Assembly (NCBI GenBank): GCA_023437305.1
Contig: JAEZGN010000007.1
Span: forward strand, 1-64,000
Reading direction: 5' to 3'
Source: Bacteroidota bacterium
GTDB lineage: Bacteria; Bacteroidota; Bacteroidia; Bacteroidales; Dysgonomonadaceae
DNA: 64,000 nucleotides
The translations under genes were made by a program, and so were the position numbers. The notes beneath the pieces are model-generated. The model did no database searches and was not told the origin of the DNA. It saw only the letters and a list, made by a program, of their open reading frames with translations. Below, in pieces: positions 33,221 through 41,819 of the stretch (positions within the stretch are counted from its first letter, which is position 1; each line of letters begins with the position of its first letter).

Positions 33221-35785
33221 TCAAAATCCCATACCAAGCTCAAACATTAGCCTGTTGGCATCGCTCGAACCAAAATAAGAGAATTTACCTGTAAATTTGC
33301 GGAGTAATGTTAGCCAGAATCCTCCCCCATAAGAGGAGTGCCATTTTTGTGAAACATCGTCAGGATACCATACACGTCCATGATCTACTCCAACAAACAC
33401 CCCATAGTTAAGCGGAGTGAGGGGATTGTTGAGCCGTCCCATATCAAGCCGTATATCCGAATATTGATAGAATGAATGACGACCTATAAAGCGATTGCTC
33501 CGATATCCTCTCAGCTCGGTTGTTGCAGCCTGAAAAAAATCATATTTGTCAGAGAACAGGCTTTTTCCTTTAAGTAGAGTAGCAAAAGTAATTCTGTCTG
33601 TTAGCTTAAGATTGAACCCGAATTCTCCTGTTGCATAAGCAAAATTACGCTCGGGTTTGGTTACGTTCACAGTCCAACCTGACGAAACGGAGAACTTGAC
33701 AGACGAAACAAAGGATTGTATTTTCTTATTGAACTCATACGCCGCCCCAAGATCAACAAAGTATTTGGTAGAGAATATGGAGTTATCATCATCGTAGAAT
33801 GTATTGATGAAACGATCACGATTTTCTGGGTTCTTTACTTTATACGATTCTATGGAAGTATAGATGTTGAATGTCTGGTCTTTGTTGATATTGTAATACA
33901 AAGACGGTTTTAACATGTATTTTTTGATATTAACACGATTGTAATTCTTGGTCTCATTTTTATAACCATCGGTGTTGTTGCCGAACCCGAAGAAGTTGCT
34001 AAAATAAGAAGGGCTACCTACCAGAGCCAATACGTGCAGGCTTTTTTTCTCATCATAACTTGGAAAAATTCCCTGATATATAAACCCATTATTTAAATCG
34101 TAGCTTATCTGATGTCTTCGGGTATAAGGAGCCCGCCTAAAGCCGTATACGGTGTAAGAAAACGATGTCCCGAGATTCAAGCCCAAATCGGAGTCATAGA
34201 TTCCTATCGGCGTCACAGAAAGTGATGTATGTCTCAACCGCTGATAGTCATACTCCAACGCACTCTCGTCGTTAGGGATAATTACTTTTGCGTTGTTGAT
34301 GGCTTTTAGCTGTTCTTTCTCCGACTTCGATTCGTAAATAAATACGTTATTACCCTGTTTTACTTCATAGTCGTTATTATCGTTACCCCCAATAAGTAAG
34401 ATCGCAATATTTCTTCTTCGTTTATTTACTTCGAAACTGTCTTCACCTCCTAGTCCGTATAGCCATATTTCTTTTGTCCGTTTTGGTGAATAGTTCTTAT
34501 CGAAAGTTAGTTTATTTGTTTTTTTATCAAAGATGCGTATGTGCAATTCTTTTCCATTCTGATCTATTACAAACTTCTCACTCCTATCTGTACCCGTTAT
34601 AACAGGATTTTTTTGTAAAGAGATATAATATTTCAAAGCGATATCTTCCAGATTTTTTCTTCTGGCTTTAAGTCTTTCTTTTAGTTTGTTGATATCCTCA
34701 TTTTGCATTTCCTTCGGTAGCGCCGAGAAGGCATTATCTATATCCCTATCTGTTAAGTCTGATTTTAACATTCGTGCCTGCTTTTGCCAATCTTCGGCTG
34801 TGCTTCTTTGTGTAATTGCAATATCGAGTGGCTGAGCCAGTGTATTTATTTTCTTGATATTTTTTATATGGGCTTCATAGTTGGTAATAAAGCCTACCCC
34901 CAGCATTCCTAATAGTCCTTTGAACAAAAAACCGTCTACTTTAGAGAAGGCATGGCTTCTGTCTATCACTTGAGGTTGGTATACAACAGAATCACCTTTC
35001 CGGGTTGATATCCAGTACCAGTTTTCCGATACTTTGTTCCAATCGCCGATAAGCATATCAAACAATCGCATCTTGATATATAAATTCTGATCTACCGATG
35101 TAGGATTCGTAGTGTGGAGGCTATCTATTAAAGTCTTTACATTGGTGAGAACCTTTTTATTCTTCAAAGCAGGCAGCTCTGATATACTCACGAGCTTGTT
35201 CTTTAGTTGATTATCGTCTATAATTGTGTCCGTCCGGTCGTCAAGCATGTAGTAAATACGGGTATTCATCGAACAAATATTTGCCGACCTTGCCAGCTTT
35301 TCCGACACAAGAAACATATATGGATGAACTATTGTATACGCTTCAGCAATAAAATCATCCAGATATGTATCTTTAAAATCTTCATGATGATATACATCCC
35401 TGAAAAATTTGGACTCCAAGAAGCTTGAAGAACCGCCAAGAGGCTTTAGCATAAAGAGTTGGTCTCGTTTGTTCTTCAGAATAAACGCATGAAGCATCGG
35501 GCGTTCGCTGATAATGGATAACCCTCCATAAGATGAATCTAGAGAAACAGCTTTGGCCGTGATGGGTTTGTAGTATACATCTCTGTAATGTTTTCCCCAC
35601 GCCCAGGTATAAAACGAACTGTGTTTTTTCTTTTCGTTAGAATAGATAGACTTCTCTACATTCTGTCCAATTCGCACAGGTATAGAGTCATCCGCAATAT
35701 CTTGTGCCAATACATTTAGCGAAGTAAAGTGTAAGCAGATAAAGCTGAATATTGTAATATAATATTTCCGGAGTTGTTTAAGCAA
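33221..35785 (-). CDS. Large outer-membrane protein, BamA/TamA-like C-terminal barrel
   Basis: The 854-residue protein has a signal peptide (YYITIFSFICLHFTSLNVLA, then QD). Residues 50-330 form a domain usually found between a metallophosphoesterase and the barrel in related Bacteroidota proteins: WAWGKHYRDVYYKPI, GGLSIISERPMLHAF, LRSV-like FMLKPLGGSSS, IVHPYMFLVSEKLARSANI, then MLIGDWNKVSENWYWI and VIDRSHAFSKVDG. The phosphoesterase part is absent here. The last 350 residues are beta-strands of a D15/BamA-like barrel ending in LMFELGMGF. It might act in surface assembly or lipid handling; no function can be shown. It is a single gene. Confidence 0.7.
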   Translation of the reverse strand: MLKQLRKYYITIFSFICLHFTSLNVLAQDIADDSIPVRIGQNVEKSIYSNEKKKHSSFYTWAWGKHYRDVYYKPITAKAVSLDSSYGGLSIISERPMLHAFILKNKRDQLFMLKPLGGSSSFLESKFFRDVYHHEDFKDTYLDDFIAEAYTIVHPYMFLVSEKLARSANICSMNTRIYYMLDDRTDTIIDDNQLKNKLVSISELPALKNKKVLTNVKTLIDSLHTTNPTSVDQNLYIKMRLFDMLIGDWNKVSENWYWISTRKGDSVVYQPQVIDRSHAFSKVDGFLFKGLLGMLGVGFITNYEAHIKNIKKINTLAQPLDIAITQRSTAEDWQKQARMLKSDLTDRDIDNAFSALPKEMQNEDINKLKERLKARRKNLEDIALKYYISLQKNPVITGTDRSEKFVIDQNGKELHIRIFDKKTNKLTFDKNYSPKRTKEIWLYGLGGEDSFEVNKRRRNIAILLIGGNDNNDYEVKQGNNVFIYESKSEKEQLKAINNAKVIIPNDESALEYDYQRLRHTSLSVTPIGIYDSDLGLNLGTSFSYTVYGFRRAPYTRRHQISYDLNNGFIYQGIFPSYDEKKSLHVLALVGSPSYFSNFFGFGNNTDGYKNETKNYNRVNIKKYMLKPSLYYNINKDQTFNIYTSIESYKVKNPENRDRFINTFYDDDNSIFSTKYFVDLGAAYEFNKKIQSFVSSVKFSVSSGWTVNVTKPERNFAYATGEFGFNLKLTDRITFATLLKGKSLFSDKYDFFQAATTELRGYRSNRFIGRHSFYQYSDIRLDMGRLNNPLTPLNYGVFVGVDHGRVWYPDDVSQKWHSSYGGGFWLTLLRKFTGKFSYFGSSDANRLMFELGMGF

Positions 35786-35872
35786 TATTTTACAGTTTAT
35801 TTCTGGTGTAATAATGTTTTGTTGTAGAGTATCGGTGTAAATGTAATTAAAAAAACGAAAAGCAAACTCTAT

Positions 35873-36463
35873 TTACTTCAATTCTCTTATTACTTTACAT
35901 GGATTGCCTGCTGCAAGGCAATTTGCAGGAATCGATTTGGTGACCACACTCCCTGCTGCGATTGTAGTATTGTCGCCAATAGTTACACCGGCAAGTATAA
36001 TAGATCCCCCGCATATCCATACATTGGAACCGATAGTTACCGGTGCCGAATCTATTTTCCAGAACGAAGGTGCTGCATTCTCATCGGTATTGTAAGATAA
36101 GCGTTCACCCGGATTTACGGGATGTGAAACAGCATATATCTGTACATTGGGGCCTATACCTGTATTATTCCCGATTGTTATTTTGTTGCAATCAAGAAAC
36201 ACACAATTCATATTGATTTCGCAATTGTCTCCAATATGGATATTTTCACCATAATCGACATAAAAAGGTGCAGTAATCCAAACGTTTTCTCCTTTCGATC
36301 CAAGGATCTGACCGAGCAATTTATCTAGCGTTTCTTTATCGTCGCTTGCTGTTTGGTTATATTGCTGTGTTAGTTTTTTTGCTAAATGCCAGCGTGTAAT
36401 TAATTCGGTATCTCCCGGATCATAATATTCGCCTGCCAGCATTTTTTCTTTCTCTGTTTTCAT
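35873..36463 (-). CDS. Sugar O-acetyltransferase, maltose acetyltransferase type
   Basis: This 196-residue protein begins with the Mac domain (EKEKMLAGEYYDPGDTELIT) and continues into left-handed beta-helix hexapeptide repeats (GENIHIGDNCEINMNCVFLD, ITIGNNTGIGPNVQIYAV, then SHPVNPGERLSY and VTIGSNVWICGGSIILAGVT). The catalytic histidine is in AVSHPV. It acetylates sugars such as maltose, glucose or galactosides with acetyl-CoA. It starts ten bases after the end of the Dcu transporter gene and is probably co-transcribed with it. Confidence 0.92.
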   Translation of the reverse strand: MKTEKEKMLAGEYYDPGDTELITRWHLAKKLTQQYNQTASDDKETLDKLLGQILGSKGENVWITAPFYVDYGENIHIGDNCEINMNCVFLDCNKITIGNNTGIGPNVQIYAVSHPVNPGERLSYNTDENAAPSFWKIDSAPVTIGSNVWICGGSIILAGVTIGDNTTIAAGSVVTKSIPANCLAAGNPCKVIRELK

Positions 36464-36473
36464 TTTGTATATT

Positions 36474-37778
36474 TTATAGACCTGTTAAAGTGATGATTAA
36501 TAACCCTACGCATACAGCGGTGATCGTAGCCACCAGCCCCGGAAGCATAAACGAGTGATTAAGTACCCATCGTCCGATGCGGGTTGTTCCTGTACGGTCA
36601 AAATTGATAGCAGCCACTACTGTTGGGTAGTTGGGTAAGAAAAAGTACCCGTTTACTGTAGGGAACAATGCGATAAGCATCCAGGGCGATATACCCAGAG
36701 CAATACCTAATGGCATCAATGCCCGTACGGTTGCGGCTTGGCTGTATAATAGAATAGACATAACAAATAAGGCGACACCAAATATCCAGGGCATGGAGGT
36801 AACCACCCCTTCAATAGAAGCCCGAAGTTGCTCCATATTGCCGTTGATAAAAGTATCACCCATCCATGCAATACCAAAGATGGCAACCACCGCTTGCATT
36901 CCTGCAACGAATACAGACCCCTGAGCAGCTTTTATACCATCGGTACGTGTTAAGAGGAGGATGAGTGCAGCAGCCGAGAGCATCAGTATTTCTATAATGA
37001 TGGGCATATTCAGCGTTTTACCTCCTATCTGCCTTAAACCATCTATAGATCCGAAAAGAATAATAAGAACGGTAGCCAATATAAAAATAAGGACAGATAA
37101 CCCTGCTTTACTTTTTAGACTATAGTTTTTTTTGTCAGAGGGTTTATCTTGGCTAAACATTCCTGCATCGAGGCGTTTAAGATATTCAGGGTCTTTATGC
37201 AATTCTTTTCCCATGCGCATACTCACTACTGCGCCAAGCAATACTCCTATCAGGGTTGAAGGTATGCTTATCATTAGGATGTTTAGTAAGGATATATTGT
37301 ATCCGGCAAGCATGCTCAATAGCGCAACCGTTGCTGCAGAGATTGGGCTGGCGGTTATGGCTTGCTGTGAAGCGATTACGGCAATTGACAGAGGTCGCTC
37401 GGGGCGTATTTTCGTTTCTCGTGCTACTTCGGCAATCACTGGTAGTACAGAATAGGCTACATGTCCCGTTCCGGCGACGAATGTGAATAAATAGGTAACG
37501 ATTGGGCTGAACAGTGTGATCCGTTGCGGGTGTTTACGCAGGAATTTTTCGGCAAGGGATACCATAAGGTCGAGCCCGCCTGCAGCCTGCATACAGCCCG
37601 CTGCTGCTATTACAGCGACTATCATCAGCATCACATCGATAGGAGGGGAGGTTGGTTCGAGACCAAACCCGAAGACCAGAATAGCCAAACCGAGACCACC
37701 CATCACTCCTAGTCCGATACCTTGCAAACGCGCACCTACAATAATTGCGGCAAGTATAAAAAGAAACTGAATCAGCAT
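36474..37778 (-). CDS. Anaerobic C4-dicarboxylate transporter, DcuA/DcuB family
   Basis: This 434-residue membrane protein has about ten helices and Dcu hallmarks: GLGVMGGLGLAILVFGFGLE, AAAGCMQAAGGLDLMVSLAE, VAGTGHVAYSVLPVIAEVA, RPLSIAVIASQQAITASPIS and FFLPNYPTVVAAINFDRTGT. It exchanges fumarate or aspartate for succinate during anaerobic growth, consistent with a fermentative, fumarate-respiring Bacteroidales cell. A minus-strand -7 element (37811-37818) lies 33 bases from the start. Whether it is of DcuA or DcuB type is not decided here. Confidence 0.93.
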   Translation of the reverse strand: MLIQFLFILAAIIVGARLQGIGLGVMGGLGLAILVFGFGLEPTSPPIDVMLMIVAVIAAAGCMQAAGGLDLMVSLAEKFLRKHPQRITLFSPIVTYLFTFVAGTGHVAYSVLPVIAEVARETKIRPERPLSIAVIASQQAITASPISAATVALLSMLAGYNISLLNILMISIPSTLIGVLLGAVVSMRMGKELHKDPEYLKRLDAGMFSQDKPSDKKNYSLKSKAGLSVLIFILATVLIILFGSIDGLRQIGGKTLNMPIIIEILMLSAAALILLLTRTDGIKAAQGSVFVAGMQAVVAIFGIAWMGDTFINGNMEQLRASIEGVVTSMPWIFGVALFVMSILLYSQAATVRALMPLGIALGISPWMLIALFPTVNGYFFLPNYPTVVAAINFDRTGTTRIGRWVLNHSFMLPGLVATITAVCVGLLIITLTGL

Positions 37779-37810
37779 ATATTGCGATCAAAATGTTTAA
37801 AATATAACGA

Positions 37811-37818
37811 CAAAAATA
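37811..37818 (-). promoter_or_regulatory. -7 element of the Dcu transporter operon
   Basis: CAAAAATA reads TATTTTTG on the minus strand, fitting TAnnTTTG, about 33 bases upstream of the start codon. Confidence 0.45.
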
Positions 37819-37836
37819 GATGATTGTTTTTGTCTG

Positions 37837-38301
37837 TCATAATTTTAAGCGCATGGATGTATATGAAGGCTCAACAAAACCTAATTTTTTATATAGTTCC
37901 TTACCGTCATCTGTTGCGTACAGATCGATAGAGGAAACTCCTTTTTGCTTCGCTTCACTTATTATCTTCCGAATAACTTGTGAAGCAATGCCCTTGCGCC
38001 TAAATTCAGGATAAGTAACAACATTTAGCAATGTACCTGTCAATCCTGTTATAAAAGAAGGGTTTGCAGGTCTTTCTTGTATGATAAGGAATGCGGCAGA
38101 TGCTATTTTGCCTGTTGGGTGTTTAGCTATTACAGCTATGAAATCTTCCAATGGAATATGTTTTGCCAAATAAACTTTTAGTTGAGACCGGATATCTTTT
38201 TCGTTCTGATCTGATAAACTTCCTTGATCCATTGTCAGGAAATCAATCCGAAGTTGGATCAGATCGTCAATATCATCCAAAGTTGCTTTGTAAATATTCA
38301 T
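37837..38301 (-). CDS. GNAT-family N-acetyltransferase
   Basis: This 154-residue protein has a single GNAT domain: MNIYKATLDDIDDLIQLRID at the first strand and helix, GTLLNVVTYPEFRRKGIASQ with the R-x-x-G-x-A acetyl-CoA loop, and LYATDDGKELYKKLGFVEPS. The substrate is unknown. It ends 47 bases before the end of the antiporter gene's downstream region on the same strand, so it may be read from the antiporter transcript. Confidence 0.88.
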   Translation of the reverse strand: MNIYKATLDDIDDLIQLRIDFLTMDQGSLSDQNEKDIRSQLKVYLAKHIPLEDFIAVIAKHPTGKIASAAFLIIQERPANPSFITGLTGTLLNVVTYPEFRRKGIASQVIRKIISEAKQKGVSSIDLYATDDGKELYKKLGFVEPSYTSMRLKL

Positions 38302-38348
38302 TATTGTTGTTGCTAAAAAATTATATCCCGATTTACCTTTCTAACTTT

Positions 38349-40670
38349 TTAAAGATGAAGATTCTCTTTTACAAAACCATATATACTTTGCTTATCTCCG
38401 ATAATCCACAAAATGTCTCCTGTAGAGAAGGTTGTATTTGCCGGAGGATTGATCTTAACAGCTCCTTTACTTTCAAATCCCACGACAAAGCATTTCTTTT
38501 CTTTGCCCATTTCCGATTCGTATAGGCTTTTATTATTCAGAACGGAATTTTCTTCCACGATGAGAGATATACATTTGATGTTAGAATGCGGATCATTGTC
38601 TTGCTGCTTAGAGAATTCGTGTATTGTGCGCAAGGTGCTCTTAAACATTGTTATGCAATTCTTCATAGTCATCAAGCGGTCAATATTCATAATGTTTCCG
38701 GCCACTAAGAGCAGATCGCCGGATTCTAGCACAAAGTCTCCGTTCGGAAAATATAGATCTTCTTCTCCTCTGCGTACTGTAATGATAATCAGGTCGTAAC
38801 GTTGTCTGAAGTCGGTGTCCTTAAGCATTTTGTGCTCATATTCAGAACCGGGTTCCAGTTTGAATTTTCCTACATAGAGGTTGCTCTCTATCCAGTTTGT
38901 ATTGTCAAGATCGTAAACGACTACTCCACCGTTCTGCTTTAGGGAATTTCTTCTTCTTTCTTCCAATATCCTCTGGTTGAAGTTTACAACAAACCTGTAC
39001 TCTATCTTCCAGTATAGTTTGAGCAGGTGCTTCGATTGTATCACAAGTAAGATAAGCAAGCCTGCAATAAGTGCTGATGCCCAGATAGGGATAGCAAGAA
39101 AAAGCCATAAGAGAACATAGATAAAGCCAAAAGCAATGATAAAGCGCAGAACTATTAAGGAGGATAGTATAATCCGGTTTCTTACACTTCGTTGCCAAAG
39201 TTTCAATATCAGGTAAGGCTGTTGCCCTCCTCTGTAAACGAGTCCTTTGAGGATTGGAGAGATAGCCAGAAAAGTGATTACAAGACAAATAATATTACCC
39301 CAAGGTTCCGCTATATGTTGGTTTATAAAAGGAGCTATAAAGCTCGATGTAACAATAATCGCAGCAATACACAACGATACAAAAACAATGACATTAGATA
39401 TGTAATTAGTTAGAAATACACTCCAGTCACTTTGATTTTTAGGGTTTTCGAGCTTTTCGTCTTTTTCAAGTATTTTCTGCCTCCAAGAGTCGGGTATGGC
39501 TTTCATCATCCAATTATAAAAAGGGATGCTTGCAGCCATAAGATATGGGGTAGTAAATGTTGTAAGTATAGAAACGGCAATAATGATAGGATAAATAAAA
39601 TTGTCAGCCAACTGATAGGCTATAGCTGTACTTGCCACAATAAAGGCAAACTCGCCAACCTGTGCCATACTGAACCCCGATTGAATGGATACTAACATCG
39701 ATTCGCCGGATAAGCGTGCCCCTATAGCAGTGAATATTATTTTTCCGAATAAGACAGCCAATGTAATGATAATCACACTCACAAAGTTTTCTTGTATTAC
39801 AGTAGGATTCATCATCATACCCACCGAAACAAAAAAGACGGCTCCGAAAAAGTCTTTTATCGGTTTGGTAAGGGTTTCTATCTTTTCCAGCTTTATTGTT
39901 TCTGCTAAAATAGAACCCATGATAAATGCTCCTAATGCCGAAGAAAGTTCAACTTCTGTAGCAAATACTACCATACCCAAACACAAGCCTAAGGAAATAA
40001 TAAGCAGTGTTTCATCATTGAGCCATTTTTTTGCTTTTTTGAGGAAGGTAGGTATAAGGAATATACCACATACAACCCACACTACCATAAAGAATATGAG
40101 TTTTCCTAAGCTGAGTAACATCTCCGTGCCCTCAAAATGGCGGCTTACGGCAATTGTTCCCATAAATACCATGACGAGGATGGCAAAAAGGTCGTCGAAT
40201 ATGAGTATACCGAAAACTACTTCGGTAAAACGTTTGCCTCTATATTTCGGATCTTCGAATCCTTTTACGATAATAGTAGTGGACGACAAACAGAGCATAC
40301 AGCCCAATATAAGGCTGTTCCAAGTACCCCACCCGAGCCATAGACCGATGAAGTAACCGGATACACCGAGCCCTATGGCAATCATAATGAGGGTTATAAA
40401 TCCTGTCTTTCCGTTGCTGATCAGTTTCTTGAAGCTAAATTCAAGTCCCATACCAAATAAGAGGAATATAACACCAATTTCGGCCCAGATACTTATATTT
40501 TCTGCATCGGTAACTGTAGGAAAAAAGCTAGAATGAGGTCCTGTCAAGAATCCCGCAACTATGTACCCCAGTACTAAAGGTTGATTTAGCCACTTGAATA
40601 TAATGGTTATTATTCCCGCAACTATCAATATAAAAGCTAGATCGCTTATTATGGATGGTAAGTGAGTCAT
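38349..40670 (-). CDS. CPA2 cation:proton antiporter with RCK_C (TrkA-C) domain
   Basis: The 773-residue protein has 12-13 membrane helices of the CPA2/Kef family (LVLGYIVAGFLTGPHSSFFP, WAEIGVIFLLFGMGLEFSFK, LSSTTIIVKGFED, ELSSALGAFIMGSILAETIK, FFVSVGMMMNPTVIQ). After a second hydrophobic region (about 430-560) comes a cytoplasmic part with two regulatory segments: LEPGSEYEHKMLKDTDFRQR with the LLLVAGNIMNIDRLM ending, and a last one ending in FSTGDILWIIGDKQSIYGFV, typical of TrkA-C domains. It exchanges potassium or sodium for protons. The NAD-binding RCK_N domain is not seen. A weak minus-strand -7 element lies at 40711. Confidence 0.9.
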   Translation of the reverse strand: MTHLPSIISDLAFILIVAGIITIIFKWLNQPLVLGYIVAGFLTGPHSSFFPTVTDAENISIWAEIGVIFLLFGMGLEFSFKKLISNGKTGFITLIMIAIGLGVSGYFIGLWLGWGTWNSLILGCMLCLSSTTIIVKGFEDPKYRGKRFTEVVFGILIFDDLFAILVMVFMGTIAVSRHFEGTEMLLSLGKLIFFMVVWVVCGIFLIPTFLKKAKKWLNDETLLIISLGLCLGMVVFATEVELSSALGAFIMGSILAETIKLEKIETLTKPIKDFFGAVFFVSVGMMMNPTVIQENFVSVIIITLAVLFGKIIFTAIGARLSGESMLVSIQSGFSMAQVGEFAFIVASTAIAYQLADNFIYPIIIAVSILTTFTTPYLMAASIPFYNWMMKAIPDSWRQKILEKDEKLENPKNQSDWSVFLTNYISNVIVFVSLCIAAIIVTSSFIAPFINQHIAEPWGNIICLVITFLAISPILKGLVYRGGQQPYLILKLWQRSVRNRIILSSLIVLRFIIAFGFIYVLLWLFLAIPIWASALIAGLLILLVIQSKHLLKLYWKIEYRFVVNFNQRILEERRRNSLKQNGGVVVYDLDNTNWIESNLYVGKFKLEPGSEYEHKMLKDTDFRQRYDLIIITVRRGEEDLYFPNGDFVLESGDLLLVAGNIMNIDRLMTMKNCITMFKSTLRTIHEFSKQQDNDPHSNIKCISLIVEENSVLNNKSLYESEMGKEKKCFVVGFESKGAVKINPPANTTFSTGDILWIIGDKQSIYGFVKENLHL

Positions 40671-40710
40671 TATGTTTATTTTATACGTGAACCAGAGCTT
40701 TCTTTTTAAG

Positions 40711-40718
40711 CAAAACTA
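40711..40718 (-). promoter_or_regulatory. -7 element of the CPA2 antiporter gene
   Basis: CAAAACTA reads TAGTTTTG on the minus strand, 41 bases from the antiporter start. It lies in the 457-base gap 40671-41127, which is AT-rich and otherwise shows only the -7 element and small hairpin of the next operon. Confidence 0.35.
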
Positions 40719-41066
40719 TTTATTGTGGATAGTTTATTTATCTACAAATGAATGCTCTATATAATCTATTAATTGTGAATGTAATTTAAACCTTCGGTAA
40801 TCCTAGTAATCAGGTAATGGTTAAAAATACAGTATTTTACGGTTTTATGGGTATAAATTTAATAAAAATTGTCGGAATTGGGTGACTCTTTTTTTATTGA
40901 ATATCATTTTTAATGCTACAAACAGTCGATATCTTGTATTATTTTGTAATTGTTTGGGGTGATGCTTGTTTCTTATTATCAATTATTTATGTGTATGTTT
41001 GATAGTGTATATGGATATATTATATTATTCTTTCATTAATTATTTAGAAAATATCTATAAATATGC

Positions 41067-41111
41067 TACTTTTGCACCTTAATTAAAAAATGAGGTAAAC
41101 GACGTTTTACC
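41067..41111 (+). promoter_or_regulatory. -7 element and leader hairpin of the xanthine operon
   Basis: TACTTTTG at 41067-41074 fits the -7 consensus. The leader contains GGTAAA-CGACGT-TTTACC, a 6-bp hairpin at 41094-41111. No sequence resembling the purine riboswitch core is present, so control by that route is unlikely. Confidence 0.45.
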
Positions 41112-41127
41112 ATCAGTATATGTGCCA

Positions 41128-41796
41128 ATGCGTACGCTACAAGAGCTTGTAAACACGGAAGACCCGGGTTGGCCGATTGTAAAAGAATGGATTGATCAGG
41201 CCAAAAACAAGGTGGAAATTCTGCCTTGCGAGCGTCAACGAGCCGAAAAAAGTCTGATACACACACAAGTTACCACACGCTCTCTGATGGGAGCAATTAT
41301 CTACGAAACAGGCGGGCTATTAATCGATAATGGATGGATTCGTATTCTTGGATCGGGCAGTGATCGTATGAAAAGAACTCTTCCCGACTGGAATAAGGGC
41401 AAATCTTTTTCTGAATTTGGAGAACCTGCTCCATATCTACTGGTTGCAGACGATGTCATCGGCGGGTTTTATGCAATTAATGGAGGTTTTTTTGGGGAAG
41501 ACACCGGAAACCTATACTATTTTGCACCTGATATGCTTCAATGGATCCCCTTGGAAATGGGATATAGCCAGTTTCTTTTATTCTGCTTCGAGACAGATAT
41601 GAATGAATTTTATCCCGGTCTGAGATGGGATGGCTGGCAACAGGATGTAATGCATTTGCGCCCTGACTATGCATATAATTTCTTCCCTTTTTTGTGGACA
41701 GAGGAGGGCAAAGATATCAATACTGTAGAAAGAAATGCTATTCCGATTGAAGAAGTATATAGCTTCAACATGGAATCGATGAATATAAAAGGTTAA
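41128..41796 (+). CDS. DUF2625-domain protein
   Basis: This 222-residue soluble protein matches the DUF2625 family: RTLQELVNTEDPGWPIVKEW, VTTRSLMGAIIYETGGLLID, NGWIRILGSGSDRMKRTLPD, DDVIGGFYAINGGFFGEDTG and FYPGLRWDGWQQDVMHL. Function of the family is not known. ATG 41128 is preferred to GTG 41122. It is 23 bases before the xanthine permease and in the same operon as permease and xpt, which suggests a role in purine uptake or in sensing it. That link is inferred from context only. Confidence 0.85.
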   Translation: MRTLQELVNTEDPGWPIVKEWIDQAKNKVEILPCERQRAEKSLIHTQVTTRSLMGAIIYETGGLLIDNGWIRILGSGSDRMKRTLPDWNKGKSFSEFGEPAPYLLVADDVIGGFYAINGGFFGEDTGNLYYFAPDMLQWIPLEMGYSQFLLFCFETDMNEFYPGLRWDGWQQDVMHLRPDYAYNFFPFLWTEEGKDINTVERNAIPIEEVYSFNMESMNIKG

Positions 41797-41819
41797 TAAT
41801 CAAAAAGAAGGAGGCTTAA

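Noticed and set aside
37132..37791. Overlapping open frames within the Dcu transporter gene
   Set aside because: Both strands stay open because of codon bias in a hydrophobic protein; only the Dcu frame shows family motifs.
39685..40356. Plus-strand open frame of 223 codons within the CPA2 antiporter gene
   Set aside because: Its length is striking, but the text is a complement of membrane-helix codons and has no domain, signal or promoter.
41094..41127. Purine riboswitch upstream of the xanthine operon
   Set aside because: Only a 6-bp hairpin is present; the conserved three-way junction and loop sequences of purine riboswitches are absent.
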